Shown: positions 1 to 9,592 of the stretch, piece after piece | Position numbering within the stretch: position 1 is the stretch's first letter | How the letters are laid out: each line of letters starts with the position of its first letter | Assembly (NCBI GenBank): GCA_023441105.1 | Contig: JAEZQX010000233.1 | Span: 1 to 13,645 of the forward strand | DNA: 13,645 bases | Reading direction: 5' to 3' | From: Pseudomonadota bacterium | GTDB lineage: Bacteria; Pseudomonadota; Gammaproteobacteria; Burkholderiales; Burkholderiaceae | The notes under the pieces: generated by a model | Told to the model about the DNA's origin: nothing | Seen by the model: only the letters and a program-made list of their open reading frames with translations | The model's database searches: none | Program-made: the position numbers and the translations under genes

Positions 1-1955
<1,955 letters not shown>

Positions 1956-1985
1956 TGACCCCCCGAAGCGGCCCAGGCCGGACCC

Positions 1986-2007
1986 AGGGGGCGGCAAGGC
2001 GCCCTCT
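1986..2007 (+). terminator. GC-rich hairpin downstream of acnA, possible terminator
   Basis: An 8-bp stem (1986-1993 with 2000-2007, one G-T pair) closes a 6-base loop about 30 bases after the aconitase stop. No T-run follows directly. A second, weaker hairpin (2030-2034 with 2043-2047) is followed by a T-rich stretch at 2052-2058. Either could end acnA transcripts, but neither is a textbook intrinsic terminator. Confidence 0.35.
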
Positions 2008-2104
2008 GCGCCCGTGTCGTGCCCAGTCATCGGCCCCTTGTCGCCGAATGGTTCTTTTCGTCCTAAGCTGTCGCCCGTGATGCGCTGCGCCTTGGAACCT
2101 GTCG

Positions 2105-4378
2105 ATGGGTAGCACCCGGTTGTCCGTCTATACCCGGGCCACGCTGATTGCCGGCCTGGCGCTGCTGTTCTGCCTGCTGGCCCAGCTGGTGTCGGCCGGG
2201 CTGCCCAGCCAGCTGCTGATCTGGCCGGCGTCGGGCGTGGCCTTCGCGTTCGGCTGGCGCTACGGGCGCGGCTGGACCCTGCCGGCGGCGGTGGGCGTCT
2301 TCGCCTGGGCGATGTTCGTCAGCCGCGACCTGCTCTTCGCGATGACCGTGTCCCTCGCGAGCACCATCGGTCCGCTGGTGGCGATCCACTTCCTGCGGCG
2401 GATGGCGGATTGGAAGCCGCCGGAATACCGGCTGGACGCGGTGGTGCGCTTCATCGCCGTGGCCTTGGCCGGGTCGGCCGTCATCGCCGCGGCGATCGTC
2501 ACCGCAGTCTTCGCCGACACCCCGCTGTCGCTGCCCGCCGGCGACAACGGCTTTCTTGGCGACGGACTGCATCCGGCGCATCTGTTCCTCAGCGTCTGGC
2601 TGATCGACGGACTGGGCATGATGCTGGTGGCGCCGGCGCTGCTCGCCTGGATCGACGACGCGGTGCCGGAAGCCGATGCTGCGCAGCAGTCGTCGGACAT
2701 CTTCGACCTTTCCAGCCTGCTGATGACGCTGCTGGTCACCGCTACCAGCCTGTCCCTGGCCAGCTGGGAGTTTCCGCAGTACAGCTACGTGGTGCTGTTC
2801 GCCTACTTCCCGATCCTCGCCTGGTCGGCGGTGCGCATGAGCGAGCGCGCCAACGCGCTTACCCTGCTGATCAGCGCCCTGCCCCTGCTGGCCGCGTGGG
2901 GCTACCAGGCCAGCACGCCGGAGGAGCCGCGCTATGCGCAGGCGATCCAGGTGTCGGTCATCGTCTTCTGCGCCGTGCTGGTTGCGCTGGTGTTGCAGGC
3001 GATCGCCGCCGATCGCCGCCTCGCCATCCTGCGGGTGGCTCGCCAGTCCCGCCAGGACATGAGCACCGGCCTGCTCAACGACCGCGGCCTGCTCGCCGAG
3101 CTCGGCGACCGGCTGGTGTCGCCGTCACGGGTGAACTACGGGCTGATCGGCCTGCACGTCACCAACTTCGATTCGATCAACGACTTGTGCGGCGCCATCG
3201 ACGCGATCCAGCTCGAGCAGTCGACGGCCGCGTTGCTGACCCGCCAGAACCAGGTGCAGTTCGCCGCCCGCCTGTCGGCCGGCCGCTACGCGATGGTGAT
3301 CGGCGCCGACACCGTGGCACAGGTCCGGGCGGTGGCGCGCGAGGTCTACTCGCAGCTCAACGGCCAGGTCTTCCAGACCGAGCTCGGCAGCCTGCGGCTG
3401 CAATGCTGCGTCGGCGGACTGCTGCTCGACCGTCACACGCTCATCAGCAGCGAGGACTGCCTGTTCTCGCTCAGCGATGCGCTGGCCATCGCCGCCAGCG
3501 TGCGCGACCCGCAGCTGTTCGTCGAGCCGCTGTCGCAGATGATGATCGACGCGCGCCGTGCCCACCAGAGCAAGATCGAGCACATCCGCGAGGCGATCCG
3601 CGACAATCGCATCGAGCTGTTCGCCCAGCCGGTAGTGGACCCCGACGCGCCGCCGGACATGCTGTCCTACGAGGTGCTCACCCGCCTGCGCGACCGCGAC
3701 GGCGGCCTGATCCAGCCGCCGGAGTTCATGACCCTGGCGGTGCAGGCCCAGATGTCGATCCCGCTCGACCGCGCGGTGATCCGGCGGGCATTCGAATGGC
3801 TGGCCGAGAATCCCGATTCGCTGGCCCGCACCTGGAAGTGCTCCATCAACCTGGCCGGCGCCACCATGTGCGACGGCGCCATCGCCGAATATATCCGCGA
3901 GAATCGCAGCCGCTGCGGCATCCCGGCGGAAAAGGTGGTGTTCGAGATCACCGAGAGCGAAGCCATCCGCAACCCGGCCGCAGCTTCGCGGCTGGTGGAC
4001 GACCTCAAGCAGCAGGGCTTCGGCATCGCGCTGGACGATTTCGGCACCGGCCTCGCCACCTTCGAATACCTCAAGCGCTTCCCGCTCGACTACCTCAAGA
4101 TCGACGGCTCGTTCATCCGCAACCTGATGTCGAACCCGATCGACGAGGAGATCGTGATCTCCACCATCCGCGTGGCCAGCCGGCTGAAGCTGCGCACGGT
4201 GGCCGAGCATGTGCACAGCGCGGCAGTCTACGAGCGGCTGACGGAGCTTGGCATCACCTTCCTGCAAGGCGATTTCTTCGGCAAGCCGATCCCGATCCGC
4301 GAGTTCTTCGGCCTCGAGGGCAAGCGCCGGACCGCCGCCGCACCGGCGCAGGCACAGGCGCAAAGCCTGGCCGAATAG
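2105..4378 (+). CDS. MASE1 / degenerate GGDEF / EAL membrane protein, probable c-di-GMP phosphodiesterase
   Basis: A 757-residue inner-membrane protein. Residues ~10-305 form a series of hydrophobic segments that look like a MASE1 integral sensor domain. Residues ~315-480 resemble a GGDEF fold, but the signature position reads SAGRY (391-395), so cyclase activity is not expected. Residues ~490-735 are an EAL domain that should hydrolyse c-di-GMP to pGpG. The family residues Q508, E523 (EVL in place of EAL), N582, E614/E617, D644-D645 (DDFGTG), K665, E701 and Q721 are visible. The usual AEGVE motif reads AEHVH, so its second glutamate is lost. The C-terminus is a low-complexity Ala/Gln tail. 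No clear Shine-Dalgarno precedes the ATG at 2105. It stands alone between acnA and the convergent amidase, and its signal is unknown. It is probably a phosphodiesterase, but the altered loop motif leaves room for a c-di-GMP-binding role only. Confidence 0.9.
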   Translation: MGSTRLSVYTRATLIAGLALLFCLLAQLVSAGLPSQLLIWPASGVAFAFGWRYGRGWTLPAAVGVFAWAMFVSRDLLFAMTVSLASTIGPLVAIHFLRRMADWKPPEYRLDAVVRFIAVALAGSAVIAAAIVTAVFADTPLSLPAGDNGFLGDGLHPAHLFLSVWLIDGLGMMLVAPALLAWIDDAVPEADAAQQSSDIFDLSSLLMTLLVTATSLSLASWEFPQYSYVVLFAYFPILAWSAVRMSERANALTLLISALPLLAAWGYQASTPEEPRYAQAIQVSVIVFCAVLVALVLQAIAADRRLAILRVARQSRQDMSTGLLNDRGLLAELGDRLVSPSRVNYGLIGLHVTNFDSINDLCGAIDAIQLEQSTAALLTRQNQVQFAARLSAGRYAMVIGADTVAQVRAVAREVYSQLNGQVFQTELGSLRLQCCVGGLLLDRHTLISSEDCLFSLSDALAIAASVRDPQLFVEPLSQMMIDARRAHQSKIEHIREAIRDNRIELFAQPVVDPDAPPDMLSYEVLTRLRDRDGGLIQPPEFMTLAVQAQMSIPLDRAVIRRAFEWLAENPDSLARTWKCSINLAGATMCDGAIAEYIRENRSRCGIPAEKVVFEITESEAIRNPAAASRLVDDLKQQGFGIALDDFGTGLATFEYLKRFPLDYLKIDGSFIRNLMSNPIDEEIVISTIRVASRLKLRTVAEHVHSAAVYERLTELGITFLQGDFFGKPIPIREFFGLEGKRRTAAAPAQAQAQSLAE

Positions 4379-4380
4379 GC

Positions 4381-5724
4381 TCAGTCCTGCGCGGCAGCCA
4401 GCCGCGTCACCAGCCAGTTGGCCGCCCGCAGCAGGCGGCCGTCGTCGAAACGGCGGCCGACCAGCTGCACGCCGATCGGCAGGCCGTTCTCGCCCACCAG
4501 CAACGGCAGGCTGATGGCCGGCATGCCGAACAGCGAAGCCATCGAGCAGAACAACGGGTCGCCGGTGGAGTCGAGCCCCTCCGGCGCCGTGCCGATGGCG
4601 GCCGGCAGCATCAGGACGTCGCAGGAATCGAACAGCGACTCGACTTCCTCGTGCAACCGACGGGCGAGCTCGCGAGCCTGCAGGTAGTCGACCGCGCCGA
4701 CCTGGTTGCCCGATTCGATCAGCTCGACCAGTCGTGCGCTCATCCGGTCCTTGCCGCGCCGGTATTCGCCGCCCAGACTGTAGGCCATCTCGGCGCGCAT
4801 GATGGTCTGGAGCGTGCGGTTGATCTCCGGGCCGGCTTCGCCGAGGTCGAAGCGCTGCAAGGCGCTGCCGAGCTCCACGGCCAGCTCGTCGAATCCCGCC
4901 AAGGTGTCGGGAGCGGCCTGCTGCCAGAGGGCCGAGCGCAGCAAGCCGAAGGCCGGATCGAGCGGCGGACGCGACACTGCCACCGCGGCGAGCTCGTGCC
5001 ACGATCGGTTGACGGTATCCGGATCCTCCGGGTCGTGGCCGGCGAGGGTCTGCGCAAGCAGCGCCGCGTCCCGCACGCTCCGCGCGAAGACGCCGACCTG
5101 GTCGAGGTGGCGCGAGGTCCGCAGCACGCCGTGGCGCGAGATGGCGCCGAAGCTCGGCTTGTAGCCGACCACGCCGCAGAAGGATGCCGGCCGGATCACC
5201 GACCCGTTGGTCTGGGTGCCGACCGCGAGCGGCACCATGCCGGCAGCGACCGCCGCGGCCGAGCCGCTGGAGGAGCCGCCCGGGGTGTGCGCCGGATCAT
5301 GGGGATTGCGGGTCTTGCCCGGCGTGAAATAGGCGAACTCGGTGGTCACCGTCTTGCCGAGGACCAGCGCGCCGGCGCCGCGCAGACGGGCGACGAGGGT
5401 CGCATCGTCCACCGGCCTGCGCCCGGCATGCAGAACCGTGCCGTCCTCCGTCGGCAGGTCGGCGGTGTCGATGTTGTCCTTGAGCGCAATCGGCACGCCG
5501 TGCAAAGGTCCCACCAGGCCGCCGGCGCGGCGGACCTCGTCGGCCGACTTCGCCTGCGCGCGCGCGTGGGCGGCGTCCAGCGCCTGCCAGGCCCGCACCT
5601 CCGGTTCGCGGGCGTCGATCACGCCGAGACAGGCGTCCACCAGTTCCTCGGCGAGCAACTCGCCGGCAGCGATCGCCCGGGCCGCCTCGGCGGCCGGCAG
5701 CGCAGTGATTTCGTCTCGAGTCAT
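4381..5724 (-). CDS. Amidase-signature (AS) family hydrolase
   Basis: A 447-residue Ser-cisSer-Lys amidase, probably cytoplasmic since no signal peptide is seen. From the ATG at 5724, the catalytic lysine is K82 (ALKDN), the cis-serine S151 (GGSSSGS) and the nucleophile S175 (GTQTNGS). The separations of 69 and 24 residues equal those of malonamidase E2 (K62, S131, S155). Length and glycine/serine-rich signature are typical of AS amidases; the substrate cannot be read from sequence. GatA is unlikely because no gatB or gatC is nearby. An upstream in-frame TTG (5748) would add eight residues, but the ATG has a G-rich Shine-Dalgarno (GGGGGGA) about six bases before it. The gene diverges from the monooxygenase operon across a 99-bp control region and ends two bases from the MASE1 gene. 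This suggests, without proving, that it releases an aromatic acid or amine for that operon. Confidence 0.93.
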   Translation of the reverse strand: MTRDEITALPAAEAARAIAAGELLAEELVDACLGVIDAREPEVRAWQALDAAHARAQAKSADEVRRAGGLVGPLHGVPIALKDNIDTADLPTEDGTVLHAGRRPVDDATLVARLRGAGALVLGKTVTTEFAYFTPGKTRNPHDPAHTPGGSSSGSAAAVAAGMVPLAVGTQTNGSVIRPASFCGVVGYKPSFGAISRHGVLRTSRHLDQVGVFARSVRDAALLAQTLAGHDPEDPDTVNRSWHELAAVAVSRPPLDPAFGLLRSALWQQAAPDTLAGFDELAVELGSALQRFDLGEAGPEINRTLQTIMRAEMAYSLGGEYRRGKDRMSARLVELIESGNQVGAVDYLQARELARRLHEEVESLFDSCDVLMLPAAIGTAPEGLDSTGDPLFCSMASLFGMPAISLPLLVGENGLPIGVQLVGRRFDDGRLLRAANWLVTRLAAAQD

Positions 5725-5750
5725 CGTCGTCCCCCCGGGATGCGGCAAAA

Positions 5751-5756
5751 AGTGTA
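5751..5756 (-). promoter_or_regulatory. Possible -10 element (TACACT) for the amidase
   Basis: Read leftward, TACACT lies about 27 bases before the amidase ATG and could place an mRNA start just upstream of the Shine-Dalgarno. No good -35 sits at the usual distance. A perfect TTGACA exists on this strand at 5785-5780, inside the palindrome, but the spacing is 23 bases. This is weak evidence. Confidence 0.25.
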
Positions 5757-5773
5757 GCAGGACAAAAAAATAC

Positions 5774-5790
5774 TTTAGCTGTCAACTAAA
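5774..5790. promoter_or_regulatory. 17-bp palindromic operator, probable MarR-type site
   Basis: The sequence TTTAGCTGTCAACTAAA has two-fold symmetry, with seven of eight base pairs matching around a central T. It lies in the AT-rich gap between the divergent amidase and monooxygenase genes and ends four bases before the TATAAT box, so it covers the -35 region of the rightward promoter. Length and symmetry suit a MarR-family dimer, and a MarR gene lies in the same operon. Binding would be expected to repress the operon until an aromatic ligand or CoA thioester releases it. A TTGACA on the minus strand lies inside the site, so both directions could be controlled. Confidence 0.6.
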
Positions 5791-5794
5791 TCGC

Positions 5795-5800
5795 TATAAT
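5795..5800 (+). promoter_or_regulatory. -10 box (TATAAT) of the monooxygenase operon promoter
   Basis: A consensus TATAAT stands 23 bases before the ATG at 5824, leaving a short leader with GGAG at 5815-5818. The -35 region (around 5772-5777) matches TTGACA poorly and is occupied by the palindrome. A run of seven A residues lies further upstream at 5764-5770. Confidence 0.6.
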
Positions 5801-5823
5801 GCCGGCAACCTGATGGAGTCAGC

Positions 5824-8220
5824 ATGAAAATCGTCTGCCTCGGCGGCGGCCCCGCCGGCCTCTACTTCGCCCTGCTGATGAAGCGGGCCAACCCGGAGCA
5901 CGACATCACCGTCGTCGAGCGGAACCGGCCCTACGACACGTTCGGCTGGGGCGTCGTCTTCTCGGATCAGACGCTGGGCAACCTGCAGGCGGCCGATCCG
6001 GTCACCGCCTCCAGGATCCTGGATTCCTTCAACCATTGGGACGATATCGAGGTCAACATCCGAGGCCATCGGATCGTCTCCAGCGGCCACGGCTTCTGCG
6101 GCATCGGCCGCAAGCGGCTGCTCAACATCCTGCAGGAGCGTTGCGAGGAGCTCGGCGTCAAGCTGATCTTCGAGACCGAGGTCACCAACGACGAGGACTA
6201 CGGCGACGCCGACCTGGTCATTGCGAGCGACGGCCTCAACAGCCGGATCCGCGGCAAGTACGCCCAGACCTACCGTCCCGACATCGACATGCGCGACTGC
6301 CGCTTCGTCTGGCTCGGGACCCACAAGCTGTTCGAGGCATTCACCTTCGCGTTCGAGGAGACCGAGCACGGCTGGTTCCAGGCCCATGCCTATCGCTTCG
6401 ACGACGAATCCTCCACCTTCATCGTCGAGGTGCCGCAGTCGGTCTGGCTCAAGGCCGGGATGGACAGGATGGAGAAGGAGGAATCCATCGCCTACTGCGA
6501 GAAGCTGTTCGCGAGGCACCTGGACGGCCACCGCCTGATCTCCAACACCGCCCACCTGCGCGGGTCGGCGCAGTGGATCCAGTTCCCGCGCGTCGTCTGC
6601 CAGAACTGGGTGCACTACGGCGGCCCGGCGGGCAAGACGCCGATCGTGCTGATGGGTGATGCGGCCCACACGGCGCATTTCTCGATCGGCTCCGGCACCA
6701 AGCTCGCCTTGGAGGATGCCATCGAGCTGACGCGCAGCATCGCCAAGCATCCGCACGACCTGCGCGCGGCCCTGACCGACTACGAGGCGGTGCGCAGCGT
6801 CGAGGTGCTGCGCATCCAGAATGCGGCGCGTAACTCGACCGAATGGTTCGAGAACGTCAAGCGCTACGTGAACCTGCCGCCGGAGCAGTTCGCCTATTCG
6901 CTGCTCACGCGCAGCCAGCGCATCAGTCACGAGAACCTGCGGCTGCGCGACAAGTCGTATGTCGAGTCGTACGAGGACTGGCTGGCCGCAGGGGCCGGTG
7001 TCCGGCGCAGCACCGAGCAGAAGCCGATACCGCCGATGTTCACGCCATTCACGGCGCGCAGCGTCACGCTCAAGAACCGGGTGGTGGTCTCCCCCATGGC
7101 GCAGTATTCGTGCGCCGACGGCATGCCCGCCGAGTACCACCTGGTGCACCTCGGCGCGCGGGCGATGGGCGGCGCCGGCATGGTGGTCGCGGAGATGACT
7201 TGCGTCTCGCCGGATGCGCGCATCACCCCCGGCTGCCCCGGGCTGTGGAATGTCGAGCAGCGTGACGGCTGGAAGCGCATCGTCGACTACATCCACCGCA
7301 ACAGCAGCGCCAAGGTCGCCATCCAGCTTGGTCACTCCGGCGCAAAGGGCTCCACCCGCCTCGCCTGGGAGGGCATCGACATGCCGCTGCCGGATGATGC
7401 CGGCCGCGGCGATCCGGCCGGCGCACCCAACTGGCCGGTGATGTCGGCCTCGCCGCAGCAGTACATCCCGGGCGTGAGCCAGTGGTCGGTCGAGATGACG
7501 CGCGCCGACCTGGAGCGGGTGCGCGACGACTTCGTGCGCAGCACCCGCTGGGCGGCGGAGGCCGGCTTCGACTGGCTGGAGCTGCACTGCGCGCACGGCT
7601 ACCTGCTGTCCTCGTTCATTTCGCCGCTCACCAACCGCCGCCACGACGAATACGGCGGCAGCCTGGAGAACCGCCTGCGCTATCCGCTGGAGGTGTTCCA
7701 CGCCGTGCGCGAGGCCTGGCCGCAGGCGTTGCCGATGTCGGTGCGGATCTCGGCGCACGACTGGGTCGAAGGCGGCATCACTCCCGATGACGCCGTCGCG
7801 ATCGCGCGCATCTTCAAGGAGGCCGGCGCCGACCTGATCGACTGCTCCTCCGGCCAGGTGAGCAAGGACGAGAAGCCGGTCTATGGCCGGATGTTCCAGA
7901 CGCCATTCGCCGATCGCATCCGCAACGAAGCGCTGATCCCGACCATCGCGGTCGGTGCCATCTCCGAGGCGGATCACGTCAACAGCATCATCGCCGCCGG
8001 TCGCGCCGACCTGTGCGCCGTGGCCCGGCCGCACCTGGCGAATCCGGCATGGACCCTGATGGAGGCGGCCAAGATCGGCTATCTCGACGTCGAATGGCCG
8101 CGCCAGTACACCGCCGCCAAGGTCCAACTCGAGCGCAACCTCGAGCGCGAGAAGGCGATGGCGGCGCAGCTCGCGGGGCTCACCCCGCTCGAGCAGGCCA
8201 ATCGCGCCGTCGGCGTCTGA
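5824..8220 (+). CDS. Bifunctional aryl-CoA monooxygenase/reductase (2-aminobenzoyl-CoA monooxygenase/reductase or salicylyl-CoA 5-hydroxylase/oxidoreductase type)
   Basis: A 798-residue two-domain flavoprotein. Residues 1-~390 are a class A FAD monooxygenase: dinucleotide motif GGGPAG (7-12), DG motif around ASDGLNS (134-140), and FAD-ribose motif GDAAH (278-282). Residues ~400-770 are an Old-Yellow-Enzyme-type FMN reductase beginning PMFTPF, with SPMAQYS near 423 and a conserved [11 protein letters not shown] segment (588-598). This fusion is the architecture of 2-aminobenzoyl-CoA monooxygenase/reductase of Azoarcus evansii, which hydroxylates and then reduces the CoA-bound ring. Close relatives are annotated as salicylyl-CoA 5-hydroxylase/oxidoreductase. 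Both substrates are ortho-substituted benzoyl-CoAs and motifs do not separate them. The start has GGAG five bases upstream. It is the first gene of an operon with SDR, MarR and RidA genes, under the palindrome-TATAAT promoter. No CoA ligase is in the window. Confidence is high for architecture and moderate for substrate. Confidence 0.92.
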   Translation: MKIVCLGGGPAGLYFALLMKRANPEHDITVVERNRPYDTFGWGVVFSDQTLGNLQAADPVTASRILDSFNHWDDIEVNIRGHRIVSSGHGFCGIGRKRLLNILQERCEELGVKLIFETEVTNDEDYGDADLVIASDGLNSRIRGKYAQTYRPDIDMRDCRFVWLGTHKLFEAFTFAFEETEHGWFQAHAYRFDDESSTFIVEVPQSVWLKAGMDRMEKEESIAYCEKLFARHLDGHRLISNTAHLRGSAQWIQFPRVVCQNWVHYGGPAGKTPIVLMGDAAHTAHFSIGSGTKLALEDAIELTRSIAKHPHDLRAALTDYEAVRSVEVLRIQNAARNSTEWFENVKRYVNLPPEQFAYSLLTRSQRISHENLRLRDKSYVESYEDWLAAGAGVRRSTEQKPIPPMFTPFTARSVTLKNRVVVSPMAQYSCADGMPAEYHLVHLGARAMGGAGMVVAEMTCVSPDARITPGCPGLWNVEQRDGWKRIVDYIHRNSSAKVAIQLGHSGAKGSTRLAWEGIDMPLPDDAGRGDPAGAPNWPVMSASPQQYIPGVSQWSVEMTRADLERVRDDFVRSTRWAAEAGFDWLELHCAHGYLLSSFISPLTNRRHDEYGGSLENRLRYPLEVFHAVREAWPQALPMSVRISAHDWVEGGITPDDAVAIARIFKEAGADLIDCSSGQVSKDEKPVYGRMFQTPFADRIRNEALIPTIAVGAISEADHVNSIIAAGRADLCAVARPHLANPAWTLMEAAKIGYLDVEWPRQYTAAKVQLERNLEREKAMAAQLAGLTPLEQANRAVGV

Positions 8221-8230
8221 GCGCCACGTC

Positions 8231-9043
8231 ATGGCTGCAGATCCGCAATCTTCGGGCGCGCAACTCGACTTGCCGCCCATGCTCGCAGGCCGCCACGCGC
8301 TGGTGACCGGCGCGGCGCGTGGCATCGGTGCCGAGGTCGCCCGGGTTCTGGTGTCGGCGGGTGCACGGGTGACGCTGCTCGGGCGGCAGCCGGATGCCCT
8401 GGCGGCGCTGGCCGCGGAGCTCGGCGAGCGCGCCCACGTCGTCGTCGCCGATGTCGTCGAACCCGACCAGGTCGCTGCCGCCGTGGCCGCTGCCCGCCAA
8501 CGCTTCGGGCCGCTCGCCATCCTGGTCAACAACGCCGGGCAGGCGCAGAGTGCGCCGTTCCAGAAGACCAGCCTGGAGCTGTGGAACCGGATGATCGCGG
8601 TCAACCTCACCGGCAGCTTCATCTGCTCGCAGGCGTCGCTGCCGCAGATGATCGAAGGCGGCTGGGGCCGCATCGTCAACATCGCCAGCACCGCCGGCCA
8701 GCGCGGCTATGCCTACGTGAGCGCCTATGTCGCCGCCAAGCACGGCGTGGTCGGCCTGACGCGCGCGCTCGCGCTCGAGCTGGCCCGCAAGAACGTCACC
8801 GTCAACGCCGTCTGCCCCGGCTACACCGAAACCGACATCCTGCGCGAGAGCATCGCCAATGTCGTCGCCAAGACCGGGCGCAGCGTCGAGGAAGCACGGG
8901 CGCAGTTCGCCGCCGTCAATCCGCAGGGACGCATCATCCAGCCGTCCGAGGTGGCCAGCGCCGTGCTGTGGCTGTGCAGCGAAGGTGCCGCGTCGGTTAC
9001 CGGGCAGTCGATCTCGATCTCCGGCGGCGAGGTCACCTCGTGA
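8231..9043 (+). CDS. Short-chain dehydrogenase/reductase (SDR), likely 3-hydroxyacyl-CoA or alicyclic alcohol dehydrogenase
   Basis: A 270-residue classical SDR with a Rossmann fold and NAD(P)-dependent oxidation or reduction of an alcohol/ketone. Visible motifs are TGAARGIG (26-33), NNAG (100-103), N125, S153, and the YxxxK pair Y166/K170, with the serine 13 residues before the tyrosine as usual. The C-terminal TGQSISISGG is typical of the FabG-like branch. It starts 10 bases after the monooxygenase stop without a clear Shine-Dalgarno, so translation probably depends on the gene before it. A shorter start at 8279 has no better site. Its stop overlaps the MarR start. In ring-reduction pathways an SDR of this kind performs the dehydrogenation of a beta-oxidation-like sequence. 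That role, rather than fatty-acid synthesis, is inferred from context. Confidence 0.93.
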   Translation: MAADPQSSGAQLDLPPMLAGRHALVTGAARGIGAEVARVLVSAGARVTLLGRQPDALAALAAELGERAHVVVADVVEPDQVAAAVAAARQRFGPLAILVNNAGQAQSAPFQKTSLELWNRMIAVNLTGSFICSQASLPQMIEGGWGRIVNIASTAGQRGYAYVSAYVAAKHGVVGLTRALALELARKNVTVNAVCPGYTETDILRESIANVVAKTGRSVEEARAQFAAVNPQGRIIQPSEVASAVLWLCSEGAASVTGQSISISGGEVTS

Positions 9044-9579
9044 GCCCGGCGGCGCCGGCGCTGCGGAACCCGCCCGACGCCAGCCACGATCTGCTGCACC
9101 AGGCAGAGGAGCTGGGGCATGAAGCCCGGGTGCAGCTCGATGACCATGCGTCGCTGAAGCTGTGGCTGCGGCTGCTCGCCTGCACCACGCAAGTGGAGAC
9201 GGAGATCCGCAAGCGGCTGCGCAGTCGCTTCGGCATATCGCTGGCGCGCTTCGACTACATGGCGCAGCTCTACCGGCACCGCAACGGGCTCAAGATGAAG
9301 GCGTTGTCGCGCTGCCTCATGGTCACCGGCGGCAACGTGACCGGCCTCACCGACGAGCTCGAGCGCGACGAGCTGGTGGTGCGGGAGCAGGATCCGGCGG
9401 ACCGGCGGTCGTCGCTGGTGCGCCTGACGCCCAAGGGACGGCGGGCCTTCGAAGGGATGGCCAGGGAGCACGAAGTCTGGATCCTGGAGCTGCTGGGCAG
9501 CCTGGACCACGACGTCGTGCAGCAGCTTTATCACGCGCTCGGCAAGCTGCGCGTGCAGATGGTCGGCAATTCCGTTTAG
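9040..9579 (+). CDS. MarR-family transcriptional regulator
   Basis: A 179-residue winged-helix repressor-type protein that acts as a DNA-binding dimer. The helix-turn-helix spans about 70-115 (recognition region MVTGGNVTGLTDELE), and the wing carries the family signature DPADRRSSLVRLTPKG (118-133). The N-terminal ~35 residues extend beyond the usual MarR core. The start is a GTG overlapping the SDR stop (GTGA), with GAGG eight bases before it, so the two are translationally coupled. No ATG in this frame precedes the domain. Being inside the operon whose promoter bears a 17-bp palindrome, it most likely controls its own transcription and that of the catabolic genes. The ligand is probably the aromatic substrate or its CoA thioester, as known for several aromatic-catabolism MarR proteins; this is inference. 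Confidence 0.92.
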   Translation: MSPAAPALRNPPDASHDLLHQAEELGHEARVQLDDHASLKLWLRLLACTTQVETEIRKRLRSRFGISLARFDYMAQLYRHRNGLKMKALSRCLMVTGGNVTGLTDELERDELVVREQDPADRRSSLVRLTPKGRRAFEGMAREHEVWILELLGSLDHDVVQQLYHALGKLRVQMVGNSV

Positions 9580-9592
9580 GAGCAAAGACGAA

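Noticed and set aside
3125..5002. A 625-codon minus-strand frame overlapping the amidase and MASE1 genes
   Set aside because: It is in a different frame from the true amidase and has shadow-like composition.
2410..5757. A 1115-codon plus-strand frame over the MASE1 and amidase genes
   Set aside because: It is out of frame with MASE1-EAL and antisense to the amidase, and is Arg/Pro/Ala-rich without domains. It is a shadow of real genes.
5751..5785. TTGACA within the palindrome with TACACT as a full promoter for the amidase
   Set aside because: The 23-base spacing is well outside the normal range, so it is listed only as a weak -10 element.
5794..8691. A 965-codon open frame antisense to the monooxygenase and SDR genes
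   Set aside because: It mirrors two well-recognised genes codon for codon, has Arg/Ala/Val-rich composition and no family motif. Long antisense frames of this kind are common in GC-rich DNA.
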